DNA of 49,634 nucleotides from Bacillus sp. EB01 (GCF_000613125.1 NZ_HG964497.1:5174530-5224163), one strand, 5' to 3'. Shown: positions 17,302 through 26,039, counted from the stretch's first letter. Notes: a model not told the origin generated them from the sequence alone. Numbers and translations: made by a program.

Positions 17302-18774
17302 TTATTGGTTCTTTTGAATTGCCGAAACCTTTTCCTTTATTTCCTCAATATTGCGCATCTTGTTGTCCCAGCACTTTTGGCTCAAGTCCACTGGGTACTC
17401 CTCAGGATTAGAAGTTCGCTTGTACTCATCCCAAATCTCCGCAAGGTTCGAACGGAGGAATTCGCGAGTCTCCTCCAGGCATGGTACCTCATAAACAAGC
17501 TCGCCATCTACAAAAACATCCTTTTGAATCTCCCTGGCTGTAAAGTTGGTGACGAATTTGCTGATATAGGTGTGGGTAGGATGGAACATCTTCAAACGGC
17601 CCTCATTCTGCGGGTTTTCATCTTCCATCGTAATGTAATCCCCTTCTGAGTAACCATTCGTATTATTGATAATTCTATAAACCCGTTTCAGTCCCGGTGT
17701 TGTGACCTTTTCGGGATTTGAGGAAATCTTGATCGTATCCCTCATTACACCATTCTCATCTTCAATTGAGACAATTTTATAGACCGCCCCCAGTGCAGCC
17801 TGGTCGAACGCCGTGATCAGCTTTGTGCCGATTCCCCAGCTATCAATCCTGGCTCCCTGAGCCTTCAGGTGGAGAATCGTATTTTCATCAAGGTCGCTTG
17901 AGGCAAAAATTTTCGCATCTTTGTATCCGGCATCATCAAGCATCCTTCTTGCTTCTTTGGACAAGTAAGCCAGGTCTCCGCTGTCGAGGCGAATTCCACC
18001 AAAGTTAATCCTGTCACCCATTTCCTCAGCGACGCGAATTGCTGCGGGAACCCCGGAACGGAGCGTATCATACGTATCCACAAGGAACGTGCAATCCTTA
18101 TGGGTTTCAGCGTATTTTTTAAATGCTGTATAATCATCACGGTATGCCTGGACCATGGAATGCGCATGGGTGCCCGCAACCGGGATGCCAAATTTCTTGC
18201 CGGCCCGGACGTTGCTTGTGCCATCAAAGCCAGCAATATAGGCAGCCCTGGTTCCCCAGATTGCCGCATCAAATTCATGTGCCCGCCTCGTTCCAAACTC
18301 CATTGCAATTTCATCTTTAATAACCTGTTTAATCCTGGATGCTTTCGTGGCTATCAACGTTTGATAATTAACAATATTAAGAAGCGCTGTCTCAAGAAGC
18401 TGTGCTTCAGCAAGAGTCGTATCCACCCTGACAAGCGGCTGGTTTCCAAAAACCAACTCACCTTCCTGCACCGACCTAATCCTGCCGGTAAAACGCAAAT
18501 CCTTTAAATAGTCTAGAAAGTCCTCAGCATAGCCAACTTCATTTCTTAAATAGTCGATATCCTCTTCTGAAAAGCGGAATCCTTTAACATATTCAATAAT
18601 TTTTTCAAGTCCAGCAAAAACAGCATAGCCATTCCCAAATGGAAGTTTTCGGAAAAACAATTCAAATGCGGCCTTCCTGTTATGAATCCCGTCTCTCCAG
18701 TAGGTTTCGACCATATTGATTTGGTATAAATCAGTGTGAAGGGCGTAGCTGTCATCCATATATATATGCTTCAT
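17302..18774 (-). CDS. pncB: Nicotinate phosphoribosyltransferase
   Basis: 490 residues. It joins nicotinate to PRPP with ATP hydrolysis to give nicotinate mononucleotide, the entry step of NAD salvage. Visible: the N-terminal ALHTDLYQINM typical of the family, the phosphohistidine region MEFGTRRAHEFDAAI, AGTHAHSMVQAY, and the PRPP-site phrases IRLDSGDLAYL and IFASSDLDE. The ATG is 8 nt after GGAGG. The gene follows pncA by 29 bp, an operon matching B. subtilis yueJ-yueK, so the pair converts nicotinamide to nicotinate and then to the mononucleotide. Confidence 0.95.
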   Translation of the reverse strand: MKHIYMDDSYALHTDLYQINMVETYWRDGIHNRKAAFELFFRKLPFGNGYAVFAGLEKIIEYVKGFRFSEEDIDYLRNEVGYAEDFLDYLKDLRFTGRIRSVQEGELVFGNQPLVRVDTTLAEAQLLETALLNIVNYQTLIATKASRIKQVIKDEIAMEFGTRRAHEFDAAIWGTRAAYIAGFDGTSNVRAGKKFGIPVAGTHAHSMVQAYRDDYTAFKKYAETHKDCTFLVDTYDTLRSGVPAAIRVAEEMGDRINFGGIRLDSGDLAYLSKEARRMLDDAGYKDAKIFASSDLDENTILHLKAQGARIDSWGIGTKLITAFDQAALGAVYKIVSIEDENGVMRDTIKISSNPEKVTTPGLKRVYRIINNTNGYSEGDYITMEDENPQNEGRLKMFHPTHTYISKFVTNFTAREIQKDVFVDGELVYEVPCLEETREFLRSNLAEIWDEYKRTSNPEEYPVDLSQKCWDNKMRNIEEIKEKVSAIQKNQ

Positions 18775-18803
18775 CTAAAAAACCTCCGCAATTTGCGTAT
18801 CTC

Positions 18804-19355
18804 TTATTTAACTTCCGCTCCAAGTGAACCGGTAAAATGACCGAGCGCCCAATCGTGTCCATCCTGATTGAAGGAAGCGACCGCATCTTTATACACAACA
18901 ATTTTAAAGCCTTTATTGTAGGCATCAACTGCTGTGTGCAGGACACAAATATCCGTACATACTCCAACAAGATGAACCTCGGTAATTCCGCGTTCCCTTA
19001 GCTTGATTTCAAGGTCTGTTCCGGCAAAAGCGGAATATCTCGTTTTATCGATATAATACACATTTTCCGCATCCTTATGCTCTTCGTACACCGATTGAAG
19101 CGCACCATAAAGGTCCCTTCCGCTTGTTCCCCGGATATTATGGGGAGGAAACAGCTTTGTTTCTGGATGAAGTTCATCACCAGCATCATGGACATCAATC
19201 GCAAAGACTGTATAATCGCCATTCGTAATGAATTCCTCAGTTAAATCAGTTATGCGTTTTTCAATCGCCCTGCCTGGCTCACCGCAAGTCAAAGCACCTG
19301 CATCTGCAACGAAGTCATATGTATAATCGACATTGATTAAAGCCCTTTTCGTCAT
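18804..19355 (-). CDS. pncA: Nicotinamidase (isochorismatase-like cysteine hydrolase)
   Basis: 183 residues. It hydrolyses nicotinamide to nicotinate and ammonia. The catalytic triad is visible as D10 (NVDYTYDF), K104 (YIDKTRYSAF) and C123 (GVCTDICV). The metal site is D54, H56 and H63 in AIDVHDAGDELHPE. The length equals that of B. subtilis PncA when started at the ATG at 19355, which follows GGGGTGG by a few bases. An ATG six codons upstream contains that ribosome site, so it is unlikely. It is first gene of the pncA-pncB operon. Confidence 0.94.
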   Translation of the reverse strand: MTKRALINVDYTYDFVADAGALTCGEPGRAIEKRITDLTEEFITNGDYTVFAIDVHDAGDELHPETKLFPPHNIRGTSGRDLYGALQSVYEEHKDAENVYYIDKTRYSAFAGTDLEIKLRERGITEVHLVGVCTDICVLHTAVDAYNKGFKIVVYKDAVASFNQDGHDWALGHFTGSLGAEVK

Positions 19356-19460
19356 TTTGCCACCCCGTTTCATAAAATAAATATCTCTTCTAATATTGTA
19401 TCAATTCTGGTAGAGCAACGCCATTTCTCGGTATTCTCGGATGCTAAATGAGTGAATAGT

Positions 19461-19487
19461 AAAAATCCCGCCTTCACGGCGGGATTT
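19461..19487 (-). terminator. Intrinsic terminator of dgkB
   Basis: ATCCCGCC and GGCGGGAT form a perfect 8-bp stem around a TTCAC loop. TTTTT follows on the reverse strand. It starts 5 nt past the dgkB stop. Confidence 0.85.
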
Positions 19488-19491
19488 CATT

Positions 19492-20433
19492 TTAGCTGTA
19501 GATTTTTCCTGGTACCCAATCGGCTGGCAGGTCTTCTGGTCGAAGCGCGTCCAACGGAGCAAACACTTCAAAATGCCTGTATAAATTTTCAAACTCGGCA
19601 GGCAGCAAGCCCCCGTACTCCCCATCAAGATTGAGGAGGACCTTATCATTAGAGCGGATTTTAATCCGATTAGCTTTCGTATAAATGACATTTTCATCCT
19701 TGATATGTTCACCACGAATAGCCAGTGTAGCCACCCTGATGAACTCCGCAAGATTTACCTTTTTTAGAATCAACAATGAAAACATTCCGTCATTCAAAGA
19801 CGCATCAGGTGCTATTTTTTCAAAGCCCCCAATCGAGTTAGTCAGACCAATCAAAAAGAGCATGGCCTCTCCCTCGAACAGTTTCCCATCATATTCAATG
19901 CAAACATGGCTGGCATTTATCGATGGCAGCATTTCCATACCCTTAAGGTAATAAGCCAGCTGGCCCAGTACGGTCTTTAGTTTGCTTGGAACATCATATG
20001 TCAGTTCGGTCAGGCGTCCTCCACCAGCAATATTGATGAAATATTTATCATTCATCCGTCCGATATCGACCGGGATTCGGTCACCCTTTACAATAATATC
20101 AGTTGCTCTCTCAATATCCCTCGGAATGTGCAGGGCTCGTGCAAAATCATTTGTTGTCCCCATCGGGATAATCCCCAGTTTCGGGCGGTAATCCTGCTGG
20201 GCAAGTCCATTGACTACTTCATTAATGGTCCCGTCCCCTCCGGCAGCAATCACAACGTCATATCTCCGCTCAACAGCAATCTTTGCTGCCAGTATCGCAT
20301 CCCCTTCCCCGGCAGTTGCGTGGCAGGATGCTTCATAGCCAGCCTTTTCAAGCTTTTCAAGCACATCAGGAAGGTGCCTTCTGAATGCTTCTCTTCCGGA
20401 TGTTGGGTTATATATGATTCGCGCTCTTTTCAT
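19492..20433 (-). CDS. dgkB: Diacylglycerol kinase DgkB
   Basis: 313 residues. It phosphorylates the diacylglycerol left by lipoteichoic acid synthesis, returning it to phospholipid synthesis. Visible: N-terminal ARIIYNPTSGRE, nucleotide-binding AAGGDGTINEV (GGDGT at 65-69) and GIIPMGTTNDFARAL, the fold shared with NAD and sphingosine kinases. An ATG three codons upstream is fused to the AAGG ribosome site. The ATG at 20433, 6 nt after AAGGATG, is the likely start. The B. subtilis counterpart YerQ also lies next to yefA and the gat genes. Confidence 0.93.
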   Translation of the reverse strand: MKRARIIYNPTSGREAFRRHLPDVLEKLEKAGYEASCHATAGEGDAILAAKIAVERRYDVVIAAGGDGTINEVVNGLAQQDYRPKLGIIPMGTTNDFARALHIPRDIERATDIIVKGDRIPVDIGRMNDKYFINIAGGGRLTELTYDVPSKLKTVLGQLAYYLKGMEMLPSINASHVCIEYDGKLFEGEAMLFLIGLTNSIGGFEKIAPDASLNDGMFSLLILKKVNLAEFIRVATLAIRGEHIKDENVIYTKANRIKIRSNDKVLLNLDGEYGGLLPAEFENLYRHFEVFAPLDALRPEDLPADWVPGKIYS

Positions 20434-20665
20434 CGGTATCATCCTTATAATAAATTACAAAAATAGTCTTATTCCACCATTTACCATCATAGCTTAAAAT
20501 TTATGTTTCCGCAATTCTGCAGGAAGTCCGATATTAATCATACTCCCTGGAAAAATCTTTTGTAAAGAAAATTCATGCGAGGTACCATTCCCAATTTTTA
20601 GGCAAGCTTTTTATACTATATAGACAGGAATCCTTTTACAAAAGTTGAAACGAAATCAAAATTAC

Positions 20666-20710
20666 AAGGATAGCATTAAGGCGGAGAGCTATTCTGCCTG
20701 CACGATCCTT
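20666..20710 (-). terminator. Branched hairpin downstream of the small broken gene
   Basis: The outer stem AAGGAT (20666-20671) with ATCCTT (20705-20710) encloses an inner stem AGGC...GCCT. Both flanks are moderately T/A rich, so it may end transcription of the frame at 20724-20876. Confidence 0.4.
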
Positions 20711-20723
20711 TTCTTTAATAATA

Positions 20724-20876
20724 CTAATGAATTGTGAGTGCCGCCCCATTCAAAACATACCGCCCCGCATTATTCTCATTTTCCTGCGCCTTCCCTTTCC
20801 TTTTAAACAGGAGAGTCAAGAGCGCCCCCGTAAGCATCACCATTCAAATCACGACTTTAATCCAGTTTATATTCAT
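20724..20876 (-). pseudogene. Small membrane protein frame interrupted by an in-frame TGA
   Basis: Reading on the reverse strand from ATG at 20874-20876 gives MNINWIKVVI, then TGA (20844-20846), then MVMLTGALLTLLFKRKGKAQ and on to a TAG at 20724, about 50 codons in all. The ATG has AAGGA 7 nt upstream. The two halves together look like one single-pass membrane peptide with a basic, hydrophilic tail. A TGG-to-TGA change would explain it, or translation may restart at the ATG right after the TGA. I do not recognise the family. Confidence 0.4.
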
Positions 20877-21174
20877 CTATGTGTCCTTTTTAACCCAGAC
20901 TGAAAGTATGGTCACTCCCGGCCAGCATCTTTCAATATAATTCAGTATCACTGCTCTCTTTCTCCCCTCTTTTCTCCCATACTATTAGACGGAACAGATA
21001 TGACAATCCCTACAAGTAAATAAAAATTTCTTTCTACTAATTTGAACTGTCCTGAATATATTTTTATTGAAGGACAAGAAGCTAAGAATGTCTTTATTTT
21101 TCCAAAAAAGGTAATTATAATGCAATTCTTATGGTAAAATGGAACCCAATACCGGTGCGCAAAGGAATGATTCT

Positions 21175-21807
21175 ATGATTGCAGTCTATTTTCTGGCAGC
21201 CTATTTTATCGGTTCTTTTCCTACCGCTTTGATAGTCGGCAAACTGGTTTACGGTGTTGACATCCGTGAACACGGAAGCAATAATCCCGGCGCCACTAAC
21301 ACATTGCGGGTGTTCGGAAAAGCAGCAGCAGTTTTTGTATTAATTTTCGATCTTGGCAAGGGAGCCCTGGCCGCGTCTTTGCCGCTTTTGCTTTCAATTC
21401 CGGCTGAGCCTCTTTACCTTGGTCTAGTTGCCGTAATCGGGCACTGCTTCCCGGTATTTGCTGGCTTTCGCGGTGGAAAGGCGATTGCCACGACTGCCGG
21501 TACTCTCCTTGTTGCGAGCTTTCCCATGCTTGTCGTTGCATATGTCTCATTCTTTCTAGTCATTTTTGTAACAAAGTATGTTTTTCTCGGTTCCATTTCA
21601 GTTGGACTGTCTTTATTCATTTATTCCTTATTTGTACCAACCGAAGGATTAACCTTGCTGTTCTGTGGATTTACTCTACTTCTTATATTCCTGCACCGCT
21701 CGAACATCCGGAATATCCTTCTAGGAATTGAGCCGAAAATTAACGACAAGAATTTAAAGAAAGACCGGATACCGCCCTCAGGAGGAGGAACACTACCTTT
21801 CGGCTAG
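21175..21807 (+). CDS. Acyl-phosphate glycerol-3-phosphate acyltransferase (PlsY family, probable paralog)
   Basis: 210 residues, about five membrane segments. PlsY moves an acyl group from acyl-phosphate to glycerol-3-phosphate in phospholipid synthesis. Motif 1 is GSNNPGATNTLR (34-45), versus the usual GSGNxGATN. Motif 2 reads GHCFPVFAGFRGGKAIATT, where the usual FKGGKG has become FRGGKA. The third motif is HRSNIRNILLGIEPKI. The changes suggest a second copy rather than the main plsY, which in Bacillus lies beside parE. The ATG at 21175 follows AAAGGAA by 7 nt. An ATG 12 codons upstream has no ribosome site and gives a non-family N-terminus. Confidence 0.85.
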   Translation: MIAVYFLAAYFIGSFPTALIVGKLVYGVDIREHGSNNPGATNTLRVFGKAAAVFVLIFDLGKGALAASLPLLLSIPAEPLYLGLVAVIGHCFPVFAGFRGGKAIATTAGTLLVASFPMLVVAYVSFFLVIFVTKYVFLGSISVGLSLFIYSLFVPTEGLTLLFCGFTLLLIFLHRSNIRNILLGIEPKINDKNLKKDRIPPSGGGTLPFG

Positions 21808-21886
21808 TGGTGAAAAAGCCAAGTGCCCCTTAGCGGTATAGCATGAAGGTTTCTCGCCGTGGGACTTAGGCTCCTAAAAAATGAAT

Positions 21887-21912
21887 AAAGCAGCCGCACT
21901 GGCTGCTTTTTT
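21887..21912. terminator. Bidirectional intrinsic terminator
   Basis: AAAGCAGCC (21887-21895) pairs with GGCTGCTTT (21901-21909), loop GCACT. A run of T follows on the plus strand (plsY side) and TTTATT on the reverse strand (thioredoxin-like gene). Confidence 0.8.
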
Positions 21913-21915
21913 CTA

Positions 21916-22470
21916 TTAACCCGTAATTCTTTCAAGAATGCTATCTGAAACTGTCTGCCAGATTCCTTTATCTGTTACGTAAGACTCAGTCAGTGTCGTG
22001 TAAAACTCCCTTTGCTTCCTTTCAAAATCAGGGTCTTCCTTGGCTGGCAGCCCGGCTCTTCCCCGCTCGACAAGCTCTTGAACTTGCGGGGCACGAGGTC
22101 CCCAGACTGCATATTCAGCTCCATCACGATTTATGAAAATAAAAATTGGAATTGCCCGTGATGTTCCGTTCGTGAGATATTGGTCCATTAGCTCGAGGTT
22201 TTGATCGCGCAACAGGAAACGAACCTCCATGCCGCCTACTTCTGCAATCTTCATAAGGATTGGGTTATTAAGCATAGCATCCCCACACCAGTCCTCGGTA
22301 AGGACAAGGACTCTAAGCTCTTTATCCTTCAGCGATTCAAGTCGGGCTTTCTGAGGCTGGGCCAATTCAAACTTCTCCAAAATTTTAAGCATGCTCTCTT
22401 TATTTTTTTCCATGCCTTCTATATACCCATCTGCAGTAAGTCCTTTTTCAAACCAGCTATTCAACTCCAT
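21916..22470 (-). CDS. Thioredoxin-fold protein with a one-cysteine WCGDA site
   Basis: 184 residues. The core VLVLTEDWCGDAMLNNPILMKIAE matches a thioredoxin fold, but the usual WCxxC is WCGDA (C62, D64), so only the first cysteine is kept. After it come MEVRFLLRDQNLELMDQYL and the cis-proline region SRAIPIFIFI. Many Bacillaceae have this family, annotated only as thioredoxin family protein; a disulfide reductase role is unlikely with one cysteine. The ATG at 22470 follows AAAGGGTGG by 5 nt and fits the fold start better than an ATG 13 codons upstream. It is a single gene between convergent and divergent neighbours. Confidence 0.82.
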   Translation of the reverse strand: MELNSWFEKGLTADGYIEGMEKNKESMLKILEKFELAQPQKARLESLKDKELRVLVLTEDWCGDAMLNNPILMKIAEVGGMEVRFLLRDQNLELMDQYLTNGTSRAIPIFIFINRDGAEYAVWGPRAPQVQELVERGRAGLPAKEDPDFERKQREFYTTLTESYVTDKGIWQTVSDSILERITG

Positions 22471-22583
22471 CCAAGCCACCCTTTCTGTTTTTCTTCCATC
22501 ATACCTCACTTGTTAAAGATATCAAGTTCCTGGTTCATAGTTTTCCACTTACTTACTTTTATTATATTGGAATATTTTTAAAT

Positions 22584-22612
22584 TTGACGAGTATATCCAA
22601 GTTATATTATAT
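22584..22612 (+). promoter_or_regulatory. Probable sigma-A promoter of the proline symporter gene
   Basis: TTGACG (22584-22589), 17-bp spacer, TTATAT (22607-22612), about 75 bp before the start codon. In B. subtilis the matching gene opuE also has a sigma-B promoter; I could not recognise one here. Confidence 0.55.
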
Positions 22613-22688
22613 ATAGTAAATGAAGAATATTTTTTATATGCTGAATATTTTAAAAACATTCTTCTAGAAATATAAAGGGGGATACATT

Positions 22689-24182
22689 ATGTCAAATGAG
22701 GCGTTACAACTCATCTCGATAGGCATTTATATGGCCGCGATGTTATGGATCGGATGGTACGCTTATCGGAAGACAAGCAACCTGACCGACTATATGCTTG
22801 GGGGACGCTCATTGGGTCCGGCAGTAACAGCTTTAAGCGCTGGCGCAGCCGATATGAGCGGATGGCTGTTGATGGGGTTGCCGGGAGGAATTTATGTAAG
22901 TGGTTTAGCGGATGCCTGGATTGCAATTGGCTTGACAATTGGGGCTTATATTAACTGGCTCTTCGTCGCTCCACGCCTTCGTTCCTACACCCAAGTATCG
23001 AATGATTCAATTACGATACCGAGCTATCTTGAAAACAGATTTAAAGATAATACGAACCTATTAAGAATAGTATCCGGAATTGTTATTTTAATTTTCTTCA
23101 CTTTTTATGTCTCATCTGGTTTAGTATCAGGTGCTGTATTTTTTCAGAGTTCCTTTGATACAGGCTACCTCACCGGACTCTTCATTGTCGGTGGTGTCGT
23201 TGTAGCCTACACACTGTTTGGTGGTTTTTTGGCGGTCAGCTATACTGACTTTATTCAGGGGCTGATGATGCTGATTGCCCTCTTGCTTGTACCAGCCATC
23301 GGCATTTTTGCAACTGGAGGACCTTCTGAAACATTTGAGACCGTTCGTATGGTAAACCCTGAATTCATGAGCCTCTTTAAAGGTGCAACCATAATTGGTG
23401 TCATTTCCGCACTGGCCTGGGGGCTCGGCTATTTCGGCCAGCCGCACATCATTGTCCGCTTTATGGCAATAACCAATGTAAAAGAAATGAAAAGCGCTCG
23501 GAGAATTGGAATGGGCTGGATGATTTTCTCGTTACTCGGGACGATTTTTACTGCTCTCGTCGGTATTGCCTACTTTAAACAAAATCCTGATGTAGAACTA
23601 GGCAATCCGGAGGCAGTTTTTCTTCTTTTAGGGCAGCTTCTGTTCCATCCAATTTTTGCCGGATTCATGCTTGCGGCGGTTCTGGCTGCTATTATGAGTA
23701 CTGTCTCTTCCCAGCTTATTGTTACATCAAGTGCATTGGTTGAGGATCTTTATAAAGTCCTTGTCAAAAAGGACGCTTCAGATAAGCAACTTGTCTTTCT
23801 CGGCAGGTTGGCAGTCCTCGTTGTCGCACTCGTTGCCGCTCTTCTTGCTTTGAATCCAGACAACACCATTTTGGATTTGGTAGCGTACGCTTGGGCGGGG
23901 TTTGGAGCTTCCTTTGGTCCAATCATACTGCTTAGCCTATTCTGGAGGAAAATGACTGGCCAGGGCGCCATCGCAGGTATGATTGTCGGTGCTGTTACGG
24001 TCATTATCTGGGCAGAGCTTGACCTTGGCAAGGTATTATTTGGCGAAACACTTTATGAAATCGTTCCTGGCTTTCTACTGAACCTCCTGGTTACCTGGCT
24101 TGTAAGTAAGGCAACCTATAAGAAGGATCCGGCTATAGAAAAAGAATTCGACGAAAGTATCCGATTGTTAACACAAGATTAA
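22689..24182 (+). CDS. putP: Sodium/proline symporter (PutP/OpuE type)
   Basis: 497 residues of the sodium:solute symporter family with about 13 membrane segments. Family phrases seen: SNLTDYMLGGRSLGPAVTAL, SAGAADMSGWLLMGLPG, LGYFGQPHIIVRFMAI and AAIMSTVSSQLIVTSSALVEDLY, the last two containing sodium-site residues. It imports L-proline with sodium, either as osmoprotectant (OpuE) or nutrient (PutP). Position beside the gat genes equals that of B. subtilis opuE, which favours the osmoprotection role, but no proline catabolic genes are here to decide. The ATG lies 8 nt after AAAGGGGG. A strong terminator follows. Confidence 0.93.
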   Translation: MSNEALQLISIGIYMAAMLWIGWYAYRKTSNLTDYMLGGRSLGPAVTALSAGAADMSGWLLMGLPGGIYVSGLADAWIAIGLTIGAYINWLFVAPRLRSYTQVSNDSITIPSYLENRFKDNTNLLRIVSGIVILIFFTFYVSSGLVSGAVFFQSSFDTGYLTGLFIVGGVVVAYTLFGGFLAVSYTDFIQGLMMLIALLLVPAIGIFATGGPSETFETVRMVNPEFMSLFKGATIIGVISALAWGLGYFGQPHIIVRFMAITNVKEMKSARRIGMGWMIFSLLGTIFTALVGIAYFKQNPDVELGNPEAVFLLLGQLLFHPIFAGFMLAAVLAAIMSTVSSQLIVTSSALVEDLYKVLVKKDASDKQLVFLGRLAVLVVALVAALLALNPDNTILDLVAYAWAGFGASFGPIILLSLFWRKMTGQGAIAGMIVGAVTVIIWAELDLGKVLFGETLYEIVPGFLLNLLVTWLVSKATYKKDPAIEKEFDESIRLLTQD

Positions 24183-24187
24183 ATGAA

Positions 24188-24228
24188 TTAAGGAGCCAGG
24201 CATCTCAGTGCCTGGCTCCTTATTTTCG
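24188..24228 (+). terminator. Strong intrinsic terminator of the proline symporter gene
   Basis: AAGGAGCCAGGCA (24190-24202) pairs over 13 bp with TGCCTGGCTCCTT (24209-24221), loop TCTCAG, then ATTTTCG. Confidence 0.85.
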
Positions 24229-24272
24229 TTAGTATAGATTTTCGGGATTGTGGGTGGCTTTTTTATCTAGTT

Positions 24273-24332
24273 TGTCTACGTCTAGCTCCACCCCGAAATT
24301 GCATCTCACCAAGGCGCTTGCGCTTTTGTTCT
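24273..24332. repeat. Short copy of the interspersed repeat, beside tRNA-Pro
   Basis: It joins the two ends of the element (TGTCTACGTCTAGCTCC and AAGGCGCTTGCGCTTTTG) with almost all of the interior missing, compared with the copies at 3949-4214 and 31200-31418. It ends 2-3 nt from the 3' end of the tRNA gene. Confidence 0.7.
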
Positions 24333-24334
24333 AT

Positions 24335-24407
24335 CGGGATGACAGGAATTGAACCTGCGACCCCTAGCACCCCATGCTAGTGCTCTACCAAGCTGAGCTA
24401 CATCCCG
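24335..24407 (-). tRNA. tRNA-Pro (anticodon GGG)
   Basis: The reverse strand folds as a full 73-nt cloverleaf: acceptor CGGGATG/CATCCCG, D arm GCTC/GAGC, anticodon stem CTAGC/GCTAG with loop ATGGGGT (anticodon GGG), and T arm GCAGG/CCTGT with loop TTCAATT. CCA is not encoded. It is an isolated tRNA, between the proline symporter terminator and gatB. GGG reads CCC and CCU codons; B. subtilis manages with UGG alone, to my knowledge. Confidence 0.95.
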
Positions 24408-24482
24408 CAGCGGTCAAGATTAGTATAGCTCTATGCTAATTCAATTTCCAGAAGATTTATATATTGTTTTTCGACAAAACCC

Positions 24483-24508
24483 AATTTAATCAAACGTTTG
24501 ATTAAATT
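24483..24508. promoter_or_regulatory. 26-bp perfect palindrome (orphan operator-like site)
   Basis: The left arm AATTTAATCAAAC is followed directly by its exact reverse complement. The AATCAAACGTTTGATT core looks like a TetR-family operator. It lies about 75 bp upstream of tRNA-Pro and 55 bp downstream of the gatB terminator. No regulator gene is near, and it lacks the GC-rich stem and T-run of a terminator. Confidence 0.6.
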
Positions 24509-24563
24509 TTTCAAAACTCCTGCTGCAAGTGCTTTTTAACCAAACTTGGTCTGCAGGAATCGT

Positions 24564-24597
24564 CGAAAAAACAGGCGGGAAACTCTCCCCGCCTGCC
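24564..24597 (-). terminator. Strong intrinsic terminator of gatCAB
   Basis: CAGGCGGG (24572-24579) pairs with CCCGCCTG (24588-24595). TTTTTT follows on the reverse strand. It starts just past the gatB stop codon. Confidence 0.9.
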
Positions 24598-24598
24598 T

Positions 24599-26026
24599 TT
24601 AACGTTTGGTTATTTCCTCTGCGAGGATTTTATTGACCAGCTGTGGATTTGCCTGGCCCTTTGTAGCTTTCATAATCTGGCCGACAAGATAACCAGTTGC
24701 TTTGCTTTTTCCATTTTTGAAATCCTCGATCGACTGAGGATTTGCATCAAGTGTTTCGTTGACGATTTTCAGCAAGGCCCCTTCATCGGAAATCTGAACC
24801 AGGCCTTTTGCCTTAACAATTTCTTCTGCATTGCCCCCGTTTTCAATCAGTTCCTTGAAGACAGTCTTGGCAATTTTGGAGGAAATCGTACCATCACCAA
24901 TTAGCTTAATCAATCCAGACAGATTTTCTGGGGTCAGCTTTGTTTCCCCAAATTCTTTCTGTACGGACTTTAAATAAGCTGAAACCTCACCCATCAGCCA
25001 GTTCGATGCTTGTTTCGCATCCGCCCCGGCAGCAACAGTGGCTTCGAAGAAATCTGCCATTTCCCGAGTCGCCGTCAGCACCTTCGCATCATATTCAGGC
25101 AATCCAAGCTGGGATACATACCGCTCAATCCGGGAATCAGGAAGCTCTGGTATTTCCGCCTGGATTCTTGCTTTCCACTCTTCATCGATTACAACATCAA
25201 GAAGGTCAGGTTCCGGGAAGTAACGGTAATCATCAGAACCTTCTTTTACCCTCATCAGAATTGTTGTGCCGGTTGCTTCATCGTAACGGCGTGTTTCCTG
25301 GCGGATTTCCCCTCCTGCGCTTACGACTTCCCGCTGGCGTTTTTCTTCGTGTTCAAGGCCCCTTCTCACAAAGTTAAAAGAGTTAAGGTTTTTCAATTCC
25401 GTTTTTGTACCGAACTCTTCCTGTCCAACAGGGCGGATTGAGATATTCGCGTCGCAGCGAAGTGATCCTTCCTCCATCTTGACATCGGACACTCCAGTGT
25501 ACAGAATGATTGACTTCAATTTTTCAAGATAGGCATATGCTTCATCCGGGGTTCGGATATCTGGTTCAGAGACGATTTCTACTAGCGGAGTACCCTGCCT
25601 GTTGTAATCGACAAGCGAAGCACCTGAAACATGGTTTAGTTTCCCTGCATCTTCTTCCAAGTGAAGCCTTGTAATACCGATTTTTTTCTTATATCCGTTC
25701 ACTTCAATCTCTACCCAGCCATTTTCTCCAATCGGCTTATCAAATTGTGAAATTTGAAACGCTTTTGGATTATCCGGATAAAAATAATTTTTCCGGTCGA
25801 ACTTCGTAACTGGCGCAATTTCACAATTCAGCGCCATCGCCGCTTTGATTGCATATTCAACAGCCTTTTTATTCAGTACCGGCAGGACACCCGGGTAGCC
25901 CAAGTCGATGACGGTTGTATTTGTATTTGGTTCAGCACCAAAATGATTGGGGCTAGTTGAAAAAATTTTCGACTCGGTTTTTAATTCAACGTGGACCTCA
26001 AGGCCGATGACTGTTTCAAAATCCAT
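24599..26026 (-). CDS. gatB: Aspartyl/glutamyl-tRNA(Asn/Gln) amidotransferase subunit B
   Basis: 475 residues. GatB is the kinase/tRNA-binding subunit that phosphorylates Glu (or Asp) mischarged on tRNA-Gln (tRNA-Asn) before amidation with ammonia delivered from GatA. Visible: the family opening [20 protein letters not shown], the cradle domain with [29 protein letters not shown], and the C-terminal YqeY-like helical tail from about residue 330. A frame upstream is open to 26119 but would overlap gatA and lacks a ribosome site. The ATG at 26026 follows AGGAGG by 8 nt, 13 bp after the gatA stop. Confidence 0.96.
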   Translation of the reverse strand: MDFETVIGLEVHVELKTESKIFSTSPNHFGAEPNTNTTVIDLGYPGVLPVLNKKAVEYAIKAAMALNCEIAPVTKFDRKNYFYPDNPKAFQISQFDKPIGENGWVEIEVNGYKKKIGITRLHLEEDAGKLNHVSGASLVDYNRQGTPLVEIVSEPDIRTPDEAYAYLEKLKSIILYTGVSDVKMEEGSLRCDANISIRPVGQEEFGTKTELKNLNSFNFVRRGLEHEEKRQREVVSAGGEIRQETRRYDEATGTTILMRVKEGSDDYRYFPEPDLLDVVIDEEWKARIQAEIPELPDSRIERYVSQLGLPEYDAKVLTATREMADFFEATVAAGADAKQASNWLMGEVSAYLKSVQKEFGETKLTPENLSGLIKLIGDGTISSKIAKTVFKELIENGGNAEEIVKAKGLVQISDEGALLKIVNETLDANPQSIEDFKNGKSKATGYLVGQIMKATKGQANPQLVNKILAEEITKR

Positions 26027-26039
26027 TCTGTTCCCCTCC

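Larger units (their letters stand above)
20434..21174. other. Long intergenic region between dgkB and plsY
   Basis: 740 bp without an intact gene. It holds a broken small membrane-protein frame at 20724-20876 (reverse strand), a structured hairpin at 20666-20710 after it, and the plsY ribosome site at its right end. The rest is AT-rich and I see nothing further. Confidence 0.5.

Noticed and set aside
20734-20940. 68-codon plus-strand frame between dgkB and plsY
   Set aside because: The opposite strand holds a better-supported small frame with a ribosome site; this one has none and looks like its shadow.
24940-25441. Long plus-strand frames opposite gatB
   Set aside because: Antisense shadows of gatB with unnatural composition and no ribosome site.
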